Source of the DNA: Sinorhizobium alkalisoli | Lineage (GTDB): Bacteria > Pseudomonadota > Alphaproteobacteria > Rhizobiales > Rhizobiaceae | Assembly (NCBI RefSeq): GCF_008932245.1 | Contig: NZ_CP034909.1 | Span: 682,001 to 746,000, forward strand | Direction of reading: 5' to 3' | Length of the DNA: 64,000 nucleotides | Shown here: one piece after another, positions 54,914 through 64,000 of the stretch | How positions within the stretch are numbered: position 1 is the first letter of the stretch | How the letters are laid out: each line of letters opens with the position of its first letter | The notes under the pieces: model-generated | What the model saw: the letters and a program-made list of their open reading frames with translations, nothing else | Databases searched by the model: none | What the model was told of the DNA's origin: nothing | Position numbers and translations under genes: made by a program

Positions 54914-55758
54914 GCGCTTGCCTCATCGGTATCCGCCGGAAAGACGAGTCCGGTCCAGCCGGGCAGCGTCAGCATCACGGGCACATCGCCGGCAAGGATC
55001 GCTTCCCCCTTCGCCATCGCTTCCCCCGCCTTGTCGATGCGCACGATCGCGAGCCCGGCCTTGTCGCGCACCGTCCCGAGCGCGCCGATCGGCCGCCCGG
55101 AGGCGGAGATGCTCGTGCCCGTCGGCGGGAGGGCCATTTCGCCGGCGACGATCACCACGCGGCGCCGGGCCGAGCCGCGGTGCTGCATGCGCGAAACGAC
55201 CTCCTGCCCGACATAGCAACCCTTGCGGAAGGATAGACCGCCATTCAGATCCATCAGCACATCGTGGGGAAAGGCGTCCTGCAAGGCATAGTCCCGACCG
55301 GCGACAGCGACGCCCGCCGCGATCCTCAGACCGTCGAGATCGGCGACGGTCGCGTCGGCTTCGGCCGTCTCGGCATAAATCCGGAACACCGGCGTGCCGG
55401 CCTTTTCAAAACGGTGGTCGCGATAGCTGCCGCTCGGTCGCTCCTCGCCGAAGACGACCGTCACCGGCGCTGGCGAGGCGAGCGAGAGTTCCACCGCTGA
55501 TCTGAGCTTGTACATGGTCAGGCGCTTTAGAAGCACCTCGGCCTGATCGCTCGTCGTCTCCAGCCGGAATTTGTCGCCGTCGCGGGAGATCAGAAACTCG
55601 AAAAAAATCTTGCCCTGCGGGGTCAGAAGGGCACCGGGACTCGCTTCGCCCTCGGCCAGCGAACCGATATCGGTGGTGACCAGGCCCTGCAACAGCGCTT
55701 CTGCGTCCTGTCCGGAAACGCGGATCACTGCACGGTTGTCAAGGCAGAGCTTCGGCAT
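54910..55758 (-). CDS. ygfZ: YgfZ/GcvT-family folate-binding protein
   Basis: A 282-residue tetrahydrofolate-dependent protein needed for certain Fe-S enzymes. The diagnostic K-G-C-Y-x-G-Q-E motif (KGCYVGQE) and LLQGLVTTDI, ALLTPQGKIFFEF are visible. First gene of the overlapping four-gene string toward nadQ. ATG 55758 begins MPKLCLDNR; the extra upstream codons are not part of the family. NadA needs an Fe-S cluster, an indirect link. Confidence 0.9.
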   Translation of the reverse strand: MPKLCLDNRAVIRVSGQDAEALLQGLVTTDIGSLAEGEASPGALLTPQGKIFFEFLISRDGDKFRLETTSDQAEVLLKRLTMYKLRSAVELSLASPAPVTVVFGEERPSGSYRDHRFEKAGTPVFRIYAETAEADATVADLDGLRIAAGVAVAGRDYALQDAFPHDVLMDLNGGLSFRKGCYVGQEVVSRMQHRGSARRRVVIVAGEMALPPTGTSISASGRPIGALGTVRDKAGLAIVRIDKAGEAMAKGEAILAGDVPVMLTLPGWTGLVFPADTDEASA

Positions 55759-55824
55759 GGCTTCGAATCCTGTTCTGTTTCTCGAACAGGTAGGATTTCC
55801 GGTGGGCAAGAGCAAGCGTGCCGG

Positions 55825-56565
55825 TCAATCGCCGGCGACGAAGAACCTCCATCGGCCGTCGGGCGCAATGCCCACACGATAGAAATTGTAGTTGCCGAGT
55901 TCCTCCATGCCGGCGAAGTCACCGGCTGTGACGAGGCGGAACAGATCGACCTTCTCCGGTGGCGTCAGGGACGACAGAGGTTTCTCGGCAAAATAGGGCC
56001 AGATATAGGCCTCCTCAGGCGTGCCCTTGTCCGCAAGAACGAAAGCAGTCGAAAGCACGTCGAGGAGGATCGCCAGAATTTCGACGCCGTCCTGGTCGCC
56101 GGACAGGCCCTTCAGCACCGCAATCGGATCCTCCTCGCCGGCGGCGCCGGAGACTTGCGTCTGGGTCGGACCCTTGCCGAGCAGGGGGCGCAGCCTCTCG
56201 ATGTCTCCGGACGCAGCGGCTTCGACGATCAGTTCGCGCATGCGGACGACGGGTGCCGGTAGTTTCGAAACATCCGTCAGCACCTCGACCGGCTCGACCA
56301 CCTCCGGTGCAGCCTCTTCGATGGCCTCTCCCGCCCCTTCGTTCACCAACGGGTCAGGTGTTGGAATCTCAAGCGGGACGGCCTCTTCGGGCGCCTCTCG
56401 AGGTGCCGGTGCATCGCTCTGCCCGTCGGCAACGGGAGCGGGGGCCGGTCGCAATTCGCTGAGCGCGAATGCAGGCGCAACCGCGGTCGGTGACAGGACG
56501 ACACCTGCCAGCAGCAGCGCAACGAGGCGCACCGGTGTCGCCCGGTAAGCTGAAGTCCGGCTCAT
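55825..56565 (-). CDS. Secreted Pro/Ala/Glu-rich hypothetical protein
   Basis: A 246-residue protein with a signal sequence (hydrophobic segment ending APAFALS), a Pro/Glu-rich linker (residues 40-95) and a folded C-terminal part (ADKGTPEEAYIWPYFAEKPL ... RWRFFVAGD). The C-terminal pattern is found in rhizobial envelope proteins I cannot name. Periplasmic location is expected. Confidence 0.75.
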   Translation of the reverse strand: MSRTSAYRATPVRLVALLLAGVVLSPTAVAPAFALSELRPAPAPVADGQSDAPAPREAPEEAVPLEIPTPDPLVNEGAGEAIEEAAPEVVEPVEVLTDVSKLPAPVVRMRELIVEAAASGDIERLRPLLGKGPTQTQVSGAAGEEDPIAVLKGLSGDQDGVEILAILLDVLSTAFVLADKGTPEEAYIWPYFAEKPLSSLTPPEKVDLFRLVTAGDFAGMEELGNYNFYRVGIAPDGRWRFFVAGD

Positions 56566-56579
56566 GGGCAGTCCTGGCG

Positions 56580-56849
56580 TTACTGTAGAGTCCGCTGTGG
56601 CGAAAATTCTCCAGCGAGCATCCGCTCGCGAAGAGAGTTCAGCATGGCCTCGGCACCCTCTTCGCCGTGGAGCCGAACGGTTTCCCGCATTGCCAGCGCA
56701 ATGGCCGCGTCGGCGATGATTTCCGGCTCGATTCCGTCGGCCATACCGTCCGCCCAGGCTTCGTTCTGGTGTTCCAGGGCCGCCTGCATTTTTTCGTGGA
56801 CGATCATGTCGTCAATGTCGGTCAGGCTTGGTTCCATCATTCGATCCAT
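56580..56849 (-). CDS. Small acidic hypothetical protein
   Basis: An 89-residue, acidic and mostly helical protein with no cysteine and no hydrophobic segment, so cytosolic. It is 14 bases upstream of the secreted protein gene on the same strand and may share its transcript. No family recognised. Confidence 0.6.
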   Translation of the reverse strand: MDRMMEPSLTDIDDMIVHEKMQAALEHQNEAWADGMADGIEPEIIADAAIALAMRETVRLHGEEGAEAMLNSLRERMLAGEFSPQRTLQ

Positions 56850-57007
56850 GCGGGTTCCATCAGCTATACTCGGCCTAAGCTAGCGCCTCTCTGCTGAACC
56901 GCAACTGAACGGGCAGACAGGCCGGGCACTCCTTACCACTGTCTTAACAACTTAGCAGCCTTTTCCCGAAACGACACGGGCTCGCGGAAAAAGGGGTTAA
57001 TATCCTG

Positions 57008-57436
57008 TTAATTCCCGAAGCGTGCCACGATTTCTGAAGCAAGTGTTGCGCCTTCGGCACGGTATCGCGCCTCGGCGAGTGTCGCCGACTCGGTGCAGGC
57101 GCTGTAGACGGAGGCAAATGTCCGATAGCCCCGGTTGAAGGCGGCGGTCATGTGCTCGCGTCGTTTCGGTTCGCCTGCCGTCTCACGGTCGATCAACGCC
57201 TGCATCGATTGCCGCCAGGTGTCTTCGGGTTTCGCCAGGCAGAGATTGCGCAGGTAATGGACCGAACCCAGTATTTCGGCGAGCCGCAACAGGCGCTGTT
57301 CATAGGGCGGCGGTTTCGCCTCGACGGCCGGCGGGGGTGTCTCGGCGGGCGGCGCGTCCTGGGCGGCAGCGGCTGCCGCCAAGGCAAGCGTCACGCAGGT
57401 CAGGAACAGCCGTATTGGAAGCGATGCAGCGGTCAT
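57008..57436 (-). CDS. TIGR02301-like secreted protein
   Basis: A 142-residue protein with a signal peptide (ALAAAAAAQDA), a short Pro-rich linker, and a helical domain with two cysteines (YLRNLCLA and SACTESA). The pattern AEILGSVHYLRNLC with FNRGYRTF matches my recollection of the alphaproteobacterial family TIGR02301. Function unknown. Confidence 0.75.
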   Translation of the reverse strand: MTAASLPIRLFLTCVTLALAAAAAAQDAPPAETPPPAVEAKPPPYEQRLLRLAEILGSVHYLRNLCLAKPEDTWRQSMQALIDRETAGEPKRREHMTAAFNRGYRTFASVYSACTESATLAEARYRAEGATLASEIVARFGN

Positions 57437-57569
57437 CGCTCCATCAAAGCCGAATCGGGTCTGGTTTCAAGCCTGTGCAACGGGAGAACACGAGCATTTT
57501 TTGAAGCCCGAGCTGGCGCGAAATACACAACTGGATGCAGGCGGACCATCTTCGATGGATGTCCGCGTC

Positions 57570-57995
57570 CTATTCCGGGCAGGCCGTCGTCCGGATGCGA
57601 ACCAGCTTCTCCACGCAGTCACGAACGCTTTTCGGAACGGGCAAGGCAAAGATTTCGTCCGGCGTGAACCAGCCGACATCCAAGGCGTCGTCATTGGCAA
57701 TAGCTACACAGGCGGCGTCCGCCTCGACCGTGAAGACGGATAGGAGAAAGTGACGGCTCTCGGTTCGTCGCGGGGGAAGGTCGTAAACCTCGAAAAGCAC
57801 GGGATTGCATCCCCTTATGCCGGTCTCCTCCGCCAACTCGCGAAGGGCGGTTTCCGCCGGCGTTTCGCCGGCCTCGGCGCGACCGCCCGGGAAAGCATAC
57901 ATCTGGGCTGCGGGTGGATTGGCCCGCCGGACGAGGAGATAGCGTCCGTCCCGTTCGAGAATGGCGGAGGAAGCGCGTTCAGGTTGGCTTTGCAT
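57570..57995 (-). CDS. Nudix hydrolase
   Basis: A 141-residue Nudix protein with an intact catalytic box G-x5-E-x7-R-E-x2-E-E (GGRAEAGETPAETALRELAEE). Likely hydrolyses a nucleoside diphosphate derivative. It is divergent from the YedK-like gene with a 61-base gap that holds both starts. Confidence 0.9.
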   Translation of the reverse strand: MQSQPERASSAILERDGRYLLVRRANPPAAQMYAFPGGRAEAGETPAETALRELAEETGIRGCNPVLFEVYDLPPRRTESRHFLLSVFTVEADAACVAIANDDALDVGWFTPDEIFALPVPKSVRDCVEKLVRIRTTACPE

Positions 57996-58056
57996 AATCC
58001 GGATCGAATTGCATGGGGTCGTTGACCCACCTTAAGCGAAGTGCCACATCCCTGTC

Positions 58057-58827
58057 ATGTGCGGACGTTTTGCGCTGACGGCGACGCCGGAAGTATTGGT
58101 GGAACTGCTTGGGCTGCTGAAAGTCGAGGGCTTTCCGGCGCGGTTCAATATTGCTCCGACGCAGCCGATCCTTGTCGTCATCGCCACGGAGCGGCCGGAG
58201 CCCGGTAGCAATCTGCCGGAGCGCAAGGCGCTCCTCGCACGCTGGGGATTCACGCCGGGCTGGGTGAAGGACCCGCGCAGCTTCCCGCTGCTGATCAATG
58301 CCCGTGCCGAAACGGTGGCGGACAAGGCGGCCTTCCGGGGTGCGATGCGGCACCGCCGCATCCTGGTTCCGGCCTCCGGCTTCTACGAGTGGCATCGGCC
58401 GCCAAGGGGCAGCCGGGGCGCCTCGCAGGCCTATTGGATCCGGCCGAAGGAGGGCGGTATCGTCGCCTTTGCCGGGCTCATGGAAACCTGGTCGTCAGCG
58501 GACGGTTCGGAGGTCGATACCGCAGCCATCCTGACGACCAGCGCCAACAGGGCGGTCAGCCACGTTCACGACCGCATGCCGGTCGTTATCCAACCGCAGG
58601 ATTTCACGCGTTGGCTCGATTGCAGGAGGCAGGAACCGCGCGAGGTTGCGGATCTCATGGTACCGGCGGCTGAGGAGCTCTTCGAGGCGATCCCCGTCTC
58701 CGATCGGGTCAACAAGGTCGGGAATATGGGGCCCGAGCTTCAGGAAGAAGTCACGCCCGCCGCCGGGGCTGCATTGGAGACCGAGGATCCGAGTGGGGAC
58801 GGGTGCGGCCAGCTGTCGCTGTTCTAG
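58057..58827 (+). CDS. yedK: SOS-response-associated peptidase YedK/HMCES
   Basis: A 256-residue protein with Cys2 (MCGRFAL), which bonds covalently to abasic DNA after removal of Met. RFNIAPTQP, INARAETVADKAAFR, VPASGFYEWHRP and VHDRMPVV contain the other active-site residues. It shields abasic sites in single-stranded DNA. The C-terminal 25 residues are Gly/Glu-rich. Confidence 0.94.
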   Translation: MCGRFALTATPEVLVELLGLLKVEGFPARFNIAPTQPILVVIATERPEPGSNLPERKALLARWGFTPGWVKDPRSFPLLINARAETVADKAAFRGAMRHRRILVPASGFYEWHRPPRGSRGASQAYWIRPKEGGIVAFAGLMETWSSADGSEVDTAAILTTSANRAVSHVHDRMPVVIQPQDFTRWLDCRRQEPREVADLMVPAAEELFEAIPVSDRVNKVGNMGPELQEEVTPAAGAALETEDPSGDGCGQLSLF

Positions 58828-58836
58828 AGGAGGCGC

Positions 58837-58989
58837 TCACGTGCGGCGCTTGGTGCTCTTAGTGCTCTTGGTGTTCGTCGGCTTGGCCTTGGCTTGCAGG
58901 GCGGCAGCGAGCACGGCCTTGATGCCGAGCGGCCGGTATTTCGTGACGAGATCCGCCGCCGGGGTTTTTGTTGTGGTCGCGGCTTTCAT
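58837..58989 (-). CDS. Small basic Ala/Lys/Thr-rich protein
   Basis: A 50-residue basic protein (MKAATTTKTPAADLV ... KSTKRRT) preceded by CAGGAGAG. Its Lys/Thr-rich C-terminus (NTKSTKSTKRRT) could bind nucleic acid. The longer frame to 59061 is unlikely, given the good ribosome site. No family recognised. Confidence 0.5.
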   Translation of the reverse strand: MKAATTTKTPAADLVTKYRPLGIKAVLAAALQAKAKPTNTKSTKSTKRRT

Positions 58990-59399
58990 TTCACACTCTC
59001 CTGTGTTTTCCCGAGTCATGGTAACGCTTCGCTTTCGCATTTGTGCCGAAAGCCGCGTCACTTTTCATTTCCTTGGGAAACAGGATACGGCGCACAACCA
59101 TGCCTCACGAATCGCTTTCCCGCGTGGCGCTTTCGGATAAGCCAAAACATGACAGATCCGTGGCCATGGGCATCGACGACGACGACTTTCGCTTGCATGC
59201 GGCTCGCCTCTTGACCGGGGCGGAGCGACGCGCGATAAGGGGCGCCATGAAGACGGTTATCTGCATAATTTGCCGGAAAATTATTCGCTAGCGCCCCGCT
59301 GGCCTGGCCGTTTTCGTCTCCACAATTCCAAGATGACAAAACGTGCGGGCCCCCCGGACGCGCTGTTGCAACGGTTGCATGCAGGCTTGGAGATTTGGG
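58990..59399. other. Intergenic region between the small basic gene and cysS
   Basis: About 410 bases. One weak open frame at 59100-59291 is listed separately. No clear terminator, repeat or RNA was found. The cysS promoter should lie in the last 150 bases. Confidence 0.4.
59100..59291 (+). CDS. Possible 63-residue basic protein
   Basis: The frame from ATG 59100 reads MPHESLSRVALSDKPKH and ends CIICRKIIR, with a Cys-x-x-Cys near the end and a plausible helix (RLLTGAERRAIRGAMK). No clear ribosome site is present. It could be a real small gene or chance. Confidence 0.3.
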   Translation: MPHESLSRVALSDKPKHDRSVAMGIDDDDFRLHAARLLTGAERRAIRGAMKTVICIICRKIIR

Positions 59400-60800
59400 A
59401 TGGGCGGAATGCCGGTTTTGAAGCTGTACAACACGCTGACGCGGGAGAAGGCCGATTTCCGGCCGATCGACCCTCAAAACGTCCGCATGTATGTCTGCGG
59501 ACCGACGGTCTACGACTATGCCCATATCGGCAATGCGCGGCCGATCATCGTCTTCGACGTGGTTTTCCGGCTGCTGCGTCATATCTACGGCGAAAGCCAG
59601 GTCACCTATGCGCGCAACATCACCGACGTCGACGACAAGATCAATGCACGGGCGTTGCGCGACTATTCCGGCCTTCCGCTGAACGAGGCTATCCGCCGCG
59701 TCACGGAATCGACCGAGAAGCAGTTCCTGGAAGACGCCGCGGTGCTCGGCTGCCTCGACCCGACCGTGCAGCCGCGCGCCACCGAAAACATCGCCCAGAT
59801 GATCGAGATCATCGAGAAGCTCATTGCGAAGGGCCATGCCTACGAGGCCGAAGGCGAGGTGTTGTTCGACACCACGTCGATGGCCGATTACGGGCAGCTT
59901 TCCAAGCGCAACCTCGAGGAACAGCAGGCAGGCGCCCGCATCGCCGTCGAGGCCCACAAGCGAAATCCGGGGGACTTCGTGCTCTGGAAGCTCTCGGAGG
60001 AGCATGAGCCGGGCTGGGAAAGTCCCTGGGGGCGGGGCCGGCCCGGCTGGCACATCGAGTGCTCGGCGATGAGTGGACGCTATCTTGGCGAGGTGTTCGA
60101 TATTCATGGCGGCGGCATCGATCTGATCTTTCCGCACCACGAGAACGAGATTGCTCAGTCGCGTTGCGCCCACGGCACCGAAGTGATGGCGAATGTGTGG
60201 ATGCATAACGGCTTCCTGCAGGTCGAAGGCCGCAAGATGTCGAAGTCGGAAGGCAATTTCATCACCATCTACGAGCTCCTGCACACGGAGAAATTCGGCG
60301 GCCGGCAATGGCCGGGCGAGGTCCTCAGGCTCGCCATGCTGATGACGCATTATCGCGAGCCGATCGACTTCTCGATCAAGCGGCTGGAGGAGGCCGAGCA
60401 TCTGCTCTCGAAATGGCCGGTACCGGGCGATGCGGCTGGGGAGCCGGACCGCCAGGTGGTGGCGGCTCTTGCGGACGACCTCAATACGGTTACAGCGATC
60501 CAGGCGCTGCATGCGCTGGCTCAAAAGGCGTCGGCCGATGCGCAATATCTCGGCGCCTTTGCCGCGAGCGCCGCCCTGATCGGCGTCGTGCCGAAGGAGA
60601 TCGAACTCGACGAGGCGGTCGTGCACGAGATCGACGCCCGCGTGCGCGTGCGCCTCGAACTTCTAAAGGCGAAGAACTATGCCGAGGCCGATGCGATCCG
60701 CGCCGATCTGCAGGGGCGGGGCATCCAGCTCAAGGACGGCAAGGATCCGGAAACGGGCGAACGGGTGACGACCTGGGAAGTGAAACGCTCGCAGCCCTGA
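59400..60800 (+). CDS. cysS: Cysteinyl-tRNA synthetase
   Basis: A 466-residue class I aminoacyl-tRNA synthetase. HIGH-type box AHIGNA near residue 43, zinc ligands in YVCGPT, HIECSAM and HHENE, and KMSKS in [14 protein letters not shown] lies 8 bases before ATG 59400; ATG 59409 is the alternative start. Length is usual. It charges tRNA-Cys in the cytosol. Confidence 0.95.
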   Translation: MGGMPVLKLYNTLTREKADFRPIDPQNVRMYVCGPTVYDYAHIGNARPIIVFDVVFRLLRHIYGESQVTYARNITDVDDKINARALRDYSGLPLNEAIRRVTESTEKQFLEDAAVLGCLDPTVQPRATENIAQMIEIIEKLIAKGHAYEAEGEVLFDTTSMADYGQLSKRNLEEQQAGARIAVEAHKRNPGDFVLWKLSEEHEPGWESPWGRGRPGWHIECSAMSGRYLGEVFDIHGGGIDLIFPHHENEIAQSRCAHGTEVMANVWMHNGFLQVEGRKMSKSEGNFITIYELLHTEKFGGRQWPGEVLRLAMLMTHYREPIDFSIKRLEEAEHLLSKWPVPGDAAGEPDRQVVAALADDLNTVTAIQALHALAQKASADAQYLGAFAASAALIGVVPKEIELDEAVVHEIDARVRVRLELLKAKNYAEADAIRADLQGRGIQLKDGKDPETGERVTTWEVKRSQP

Positions 60801-60849
60801 CCGGCGCGACGGCAAGGACCGCCGGTGCGCGAGGCAAGAGGAGGACCAC

Positions 60850-61329
60850 ATGGCTGACGATATCCATAGCGGCGGATGCCAATGCGGTGCGGTCCGCTTT
60901 CGCGTGGAAGGCAAGCTCGGCGACGCCTCGGTCTGCCATTGCCGCATGTGCCAGAAGGCGAGCGGCAACTTCTACCTGCCGCTCGTCTCCGTTCGCGGTG
61001 CAAGGCTTGTCTGGACGCGTGGCGAGCGCAAGCGCTTCCAGTCCTCGAACCACGTGTGGCGCGGCTTCTGTGGAGATTGTGGGACGCCGCTCACCTATGA
61101 GGCGCCGGACGGGATGGCGCTGGCGATCGCGGCTTTCGACAGGCCGGAAGGCATCGCGCCGGCGATTCAATGGGGCGTGGAGGCGAAGTTGCCTTATGTC
61201 GATCGCGTGCCGGAACTTCCCGGCGAGGAGACGATGGCCGACCGGGATTCGGCATCCTTCCTCGCCGATCTCGTGTCCTATCAGCACCCGGACCATGACA
61301 CCGAAACCTGGCCACGGAAGGAGAGATGA
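60850..61329 (+). CDS. GFA/CENP-V-family protein, tandem copy 1
   Basis: A 159-residue zinc-binding protein. GGCQCGAVRF and CHCRMCQK with GDCGTPLTY give the seven cysteines of the GFA fold. The family includes enzymes proposed to help form S-hydroxymethylglutathione, and many members of unknown role. Two more copies follow directly, each overlapping the previous stop. Confidence 0.9.
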   Translation: MADDIHSGGCQCGAVRFRVEGKLGDASVCHCRMCQKASGNFYLPLVSVRGARLVWTRGERKRFQSSNHVWRGFCGDCGTPLTYEAPDGMALAIAAFDRPEGIAPAIQWGVEAKLPYVDRVPELPGEETMADRDSASFLADLVSYQHPDHDTETWPRKER

Positions 61330-61801
61330 TGAGCGAGACCGTCAGAACAGGAGGGTGCCAATGCGGCGCCGTTCGCTTCCGCACCCGCGGCGCGCTTGGA
61401 CGTCCGTCGATCTGCCACTGCCGCATGTGCCAGAAGCAGTTCGGCTCGTTCTTCTCGGCCCTGGTGACGGCGCCGAAGGACGGCGTCGAATGGACCCGTG
61501 ACGAACCGAGCTACTTTCAGTCGTCCGTCAATATCGATCGCGGCTTCTGCCCGAAATGCGGCACGCCGCTGACCTATCGGCATCCCGGGGGGCTCGAAAT
61601 TGCGATCGGCGCCTTCGACGACCGCTCCGATCTTTCGCCGCGCATCCAGGTCAACTTCCAGGCGAGGCTGCCTTGGGTCGAGACCATTTTCGACCAGCCG
61701 GTTCATGAAGATCCGGATTACTATGCGCGACAGGAGCAGATCATCTCGTTCCAGCATCCGGACCATGAGACCGAGCAATGGCCGCCGGCGGGAGTCTGGG
61801 C

Positions 61802-61805
<4 letters not shown>
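61329..61805 (+). CDS. GFA/CENP-V-family protein, tandem copy 2
   Basis: A 158-residue paralogue with the same GGCQCGAVRF, CHCRMCQK and PKCGTPLTY motifs. Its ATG (61326 or 61329) overlaps the stop of copy 1. It has diverged in the middle, where copy 1 and 3 share FYLPL/YFLPL and this has FFSAL, so substrate or partner may differ. Ends 4 bases inside copy 3. Confidence 0.9.
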
Positions 61806-63264
<1,459 letters not shown>

Positions 63265-63312
63265 CGCGGAAGTCGCCGCGGCTTTTGTAGACTTTGCATT
63301 TGGAACCAAGCC

Positions 63313-64000
63313 ATGACCAGGGAACGCATCTATCTCTTCGACACGACGCTTCGAGACGGGCAGCAGACGCCCGGCATCGACTTTTCCGTCGAGGACAAGA
63401 TTGCGATCGCGGCGATGCTTGATGAATTCGGCGTCGACTATGTCGAAGGCGGCTATCCGGGCGCCAATCCGACGGACACGGAATTCTTCAAGCGCAAACG
63501 CACGGCGCAGGCTTCTTTCGTCGCCTTTGGCATGACCAAGCGTGCGGGCGTCTCGGCCTCAAATGATCCCGGCCTCAACGCGCTGCTCGCCGCCGCGAGC
63601 GACGCGATCTGCCTCGTCGCCAAGAGTTGGGATTACCATGTCTCGGTGGCGCTCGGCTGCACCGAGGACGAAAATCTCGAGAGCATCCGCGCCTCGGTGG
63701 AGGCAGTCGTCGCCTCCGGCCGCGAGGCGATGGTCGACTGCGAGCATTTCTTCGATGGCTACAAGGCAAACCCGGCCTATGCCACCGCCTGCGCAAGAGC
63801 TGCGCTCCAGGCGGGCGCACGCTGGGTGGTGCTCTGCGACACCAATGGCGGCACCCAGCCCTCCGAAGTCCGCGAGATCGTCTCGGCGATGATTGCGGCG
63901 GGCGTGCCGGGTGCAAGGCTCGGTATCCATGCCCACAACGACACCGGACAGGCGGTGGCGAATTCGCTCGCCGCCGTCGAGGCTGGCGTGCGCCAGATCC
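63313..64000 (+). CDS. cimA: (R)-citramalate synthase, N-terminal part
   Basis: The first 229 codons of a DRE-TIM metallolyase; the gene runs off the window. FDTTLRDGQQTPG carries the catalytic Arg-Asp pair, GGYPGANPTD and CEHFFDGYKANP are typical of CimA rather than isopropylmalate synthase, and HAHNDTGQAVAN is the metal-binding HxH. It should condense pyruvate and acetyl-CoA to citramalate in a threonine-independent isoleucine route. Confidence 0.85.
   Translation, partial: MTRERIYLFDTTLRDGQQTPGIDFSVEDKIAIAAMLDEFGVDYVEGGYPGANPTDTEFFKRKRTAQASFVAFGMTKRAGVSASNDPGLNALLAAASDAICLVAKSWDYHVSVALGCTEDENLESIRASVEAVVASGREAMVDCEHFFDGYKANPAYATACARAALQAGARWVVLCDTNGGTQPSEVREIVSAMIAAGVPGARLGIHAHNDTGQAVANSLAAVEAGVRQI

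Overview
The window looks like chromosomal DNA of a fast-growing rhizobium, most likely Sinorhizobium (Ensifer). The basis is GC-rich coding DNA, two RopA-type alphaproteobacterial porins, RIME-type intergenic palindromes, an rkpK/lpsL pair for UDP-glucuronate and UDP-galacturonate, a single bifunctional Rel downstream of rpoZ, and a nadABC cluster with an adjacent NadQ-type regulator. The genus is inferred from recognised gene order and families; no database was searched.

Left end (1-5.2 kb): an accessory island with lower GC and damaged genes. It holds the 3' part of a tyrosine recombinase, a NACHT-like NTPase gene cut off after its P-loop and fused out of frame to the end of an unrelated gene, and a small two-helix membrane protein. 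It also holds a two-gene minus-strand unit, a reverse transcriptase with an unusual YADN active site followed by a nuclease-like protein, and a GIY-YIG nuclease gene broken by a stop codon. The RT unit is the best candidate for an uncharacterised system, plausibly anti-phage.

5.7-14.3 kb: two nearly identical porins in inverted orientation flank a second tyrosine recombinase. A hydrolase bracketed by two RIME elements, a Slt-type lytic transglycosylase, dapA and smpB follow. 14.3-22.3 kb is core housekeeping: NYN protein, rpoZ, rel, a DUF3563 small protein, a DUF2062 protein, acpS, lepB, rnc, era. 22.4-35.1 kb: glutathionyl-hydroquinone reductase, cfa, tex, a frameshifted secreted-protein gene, rkpK, lpsL, an L,D-transpeptidase lipoprotein, recO, and phoX behind a good Pho box.

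35.3-48.3 kb: a DUF2339 membrane protein with an HD hydrolase, then a sugar locus (ribokinase, LacI regulator, two permeases, binding protein, and a divergent ATPase). Two identical TGAAACGTTTCA palindromes lie between the divergent arms, so the LacI protein probably controls both. A MOSC protein and an MFS transporter follow.

48.4-55.8 kb: nadA-nadB-nadC behind a perfect 29-bp palindrome, sodC-like, then a tightly overlapping minus-strand string ending with the NadQ-like regulator. 55.8-64 kb: small hypothetical genes, a Nudix hydrolase, a YedK/HMCES protein, cysS, three tandem GFA-family genes, a proline iminopeptidase and the 5' part of cimA. No rRNA, tRNA, CRISPR array or complete insertion sequence was recognised.
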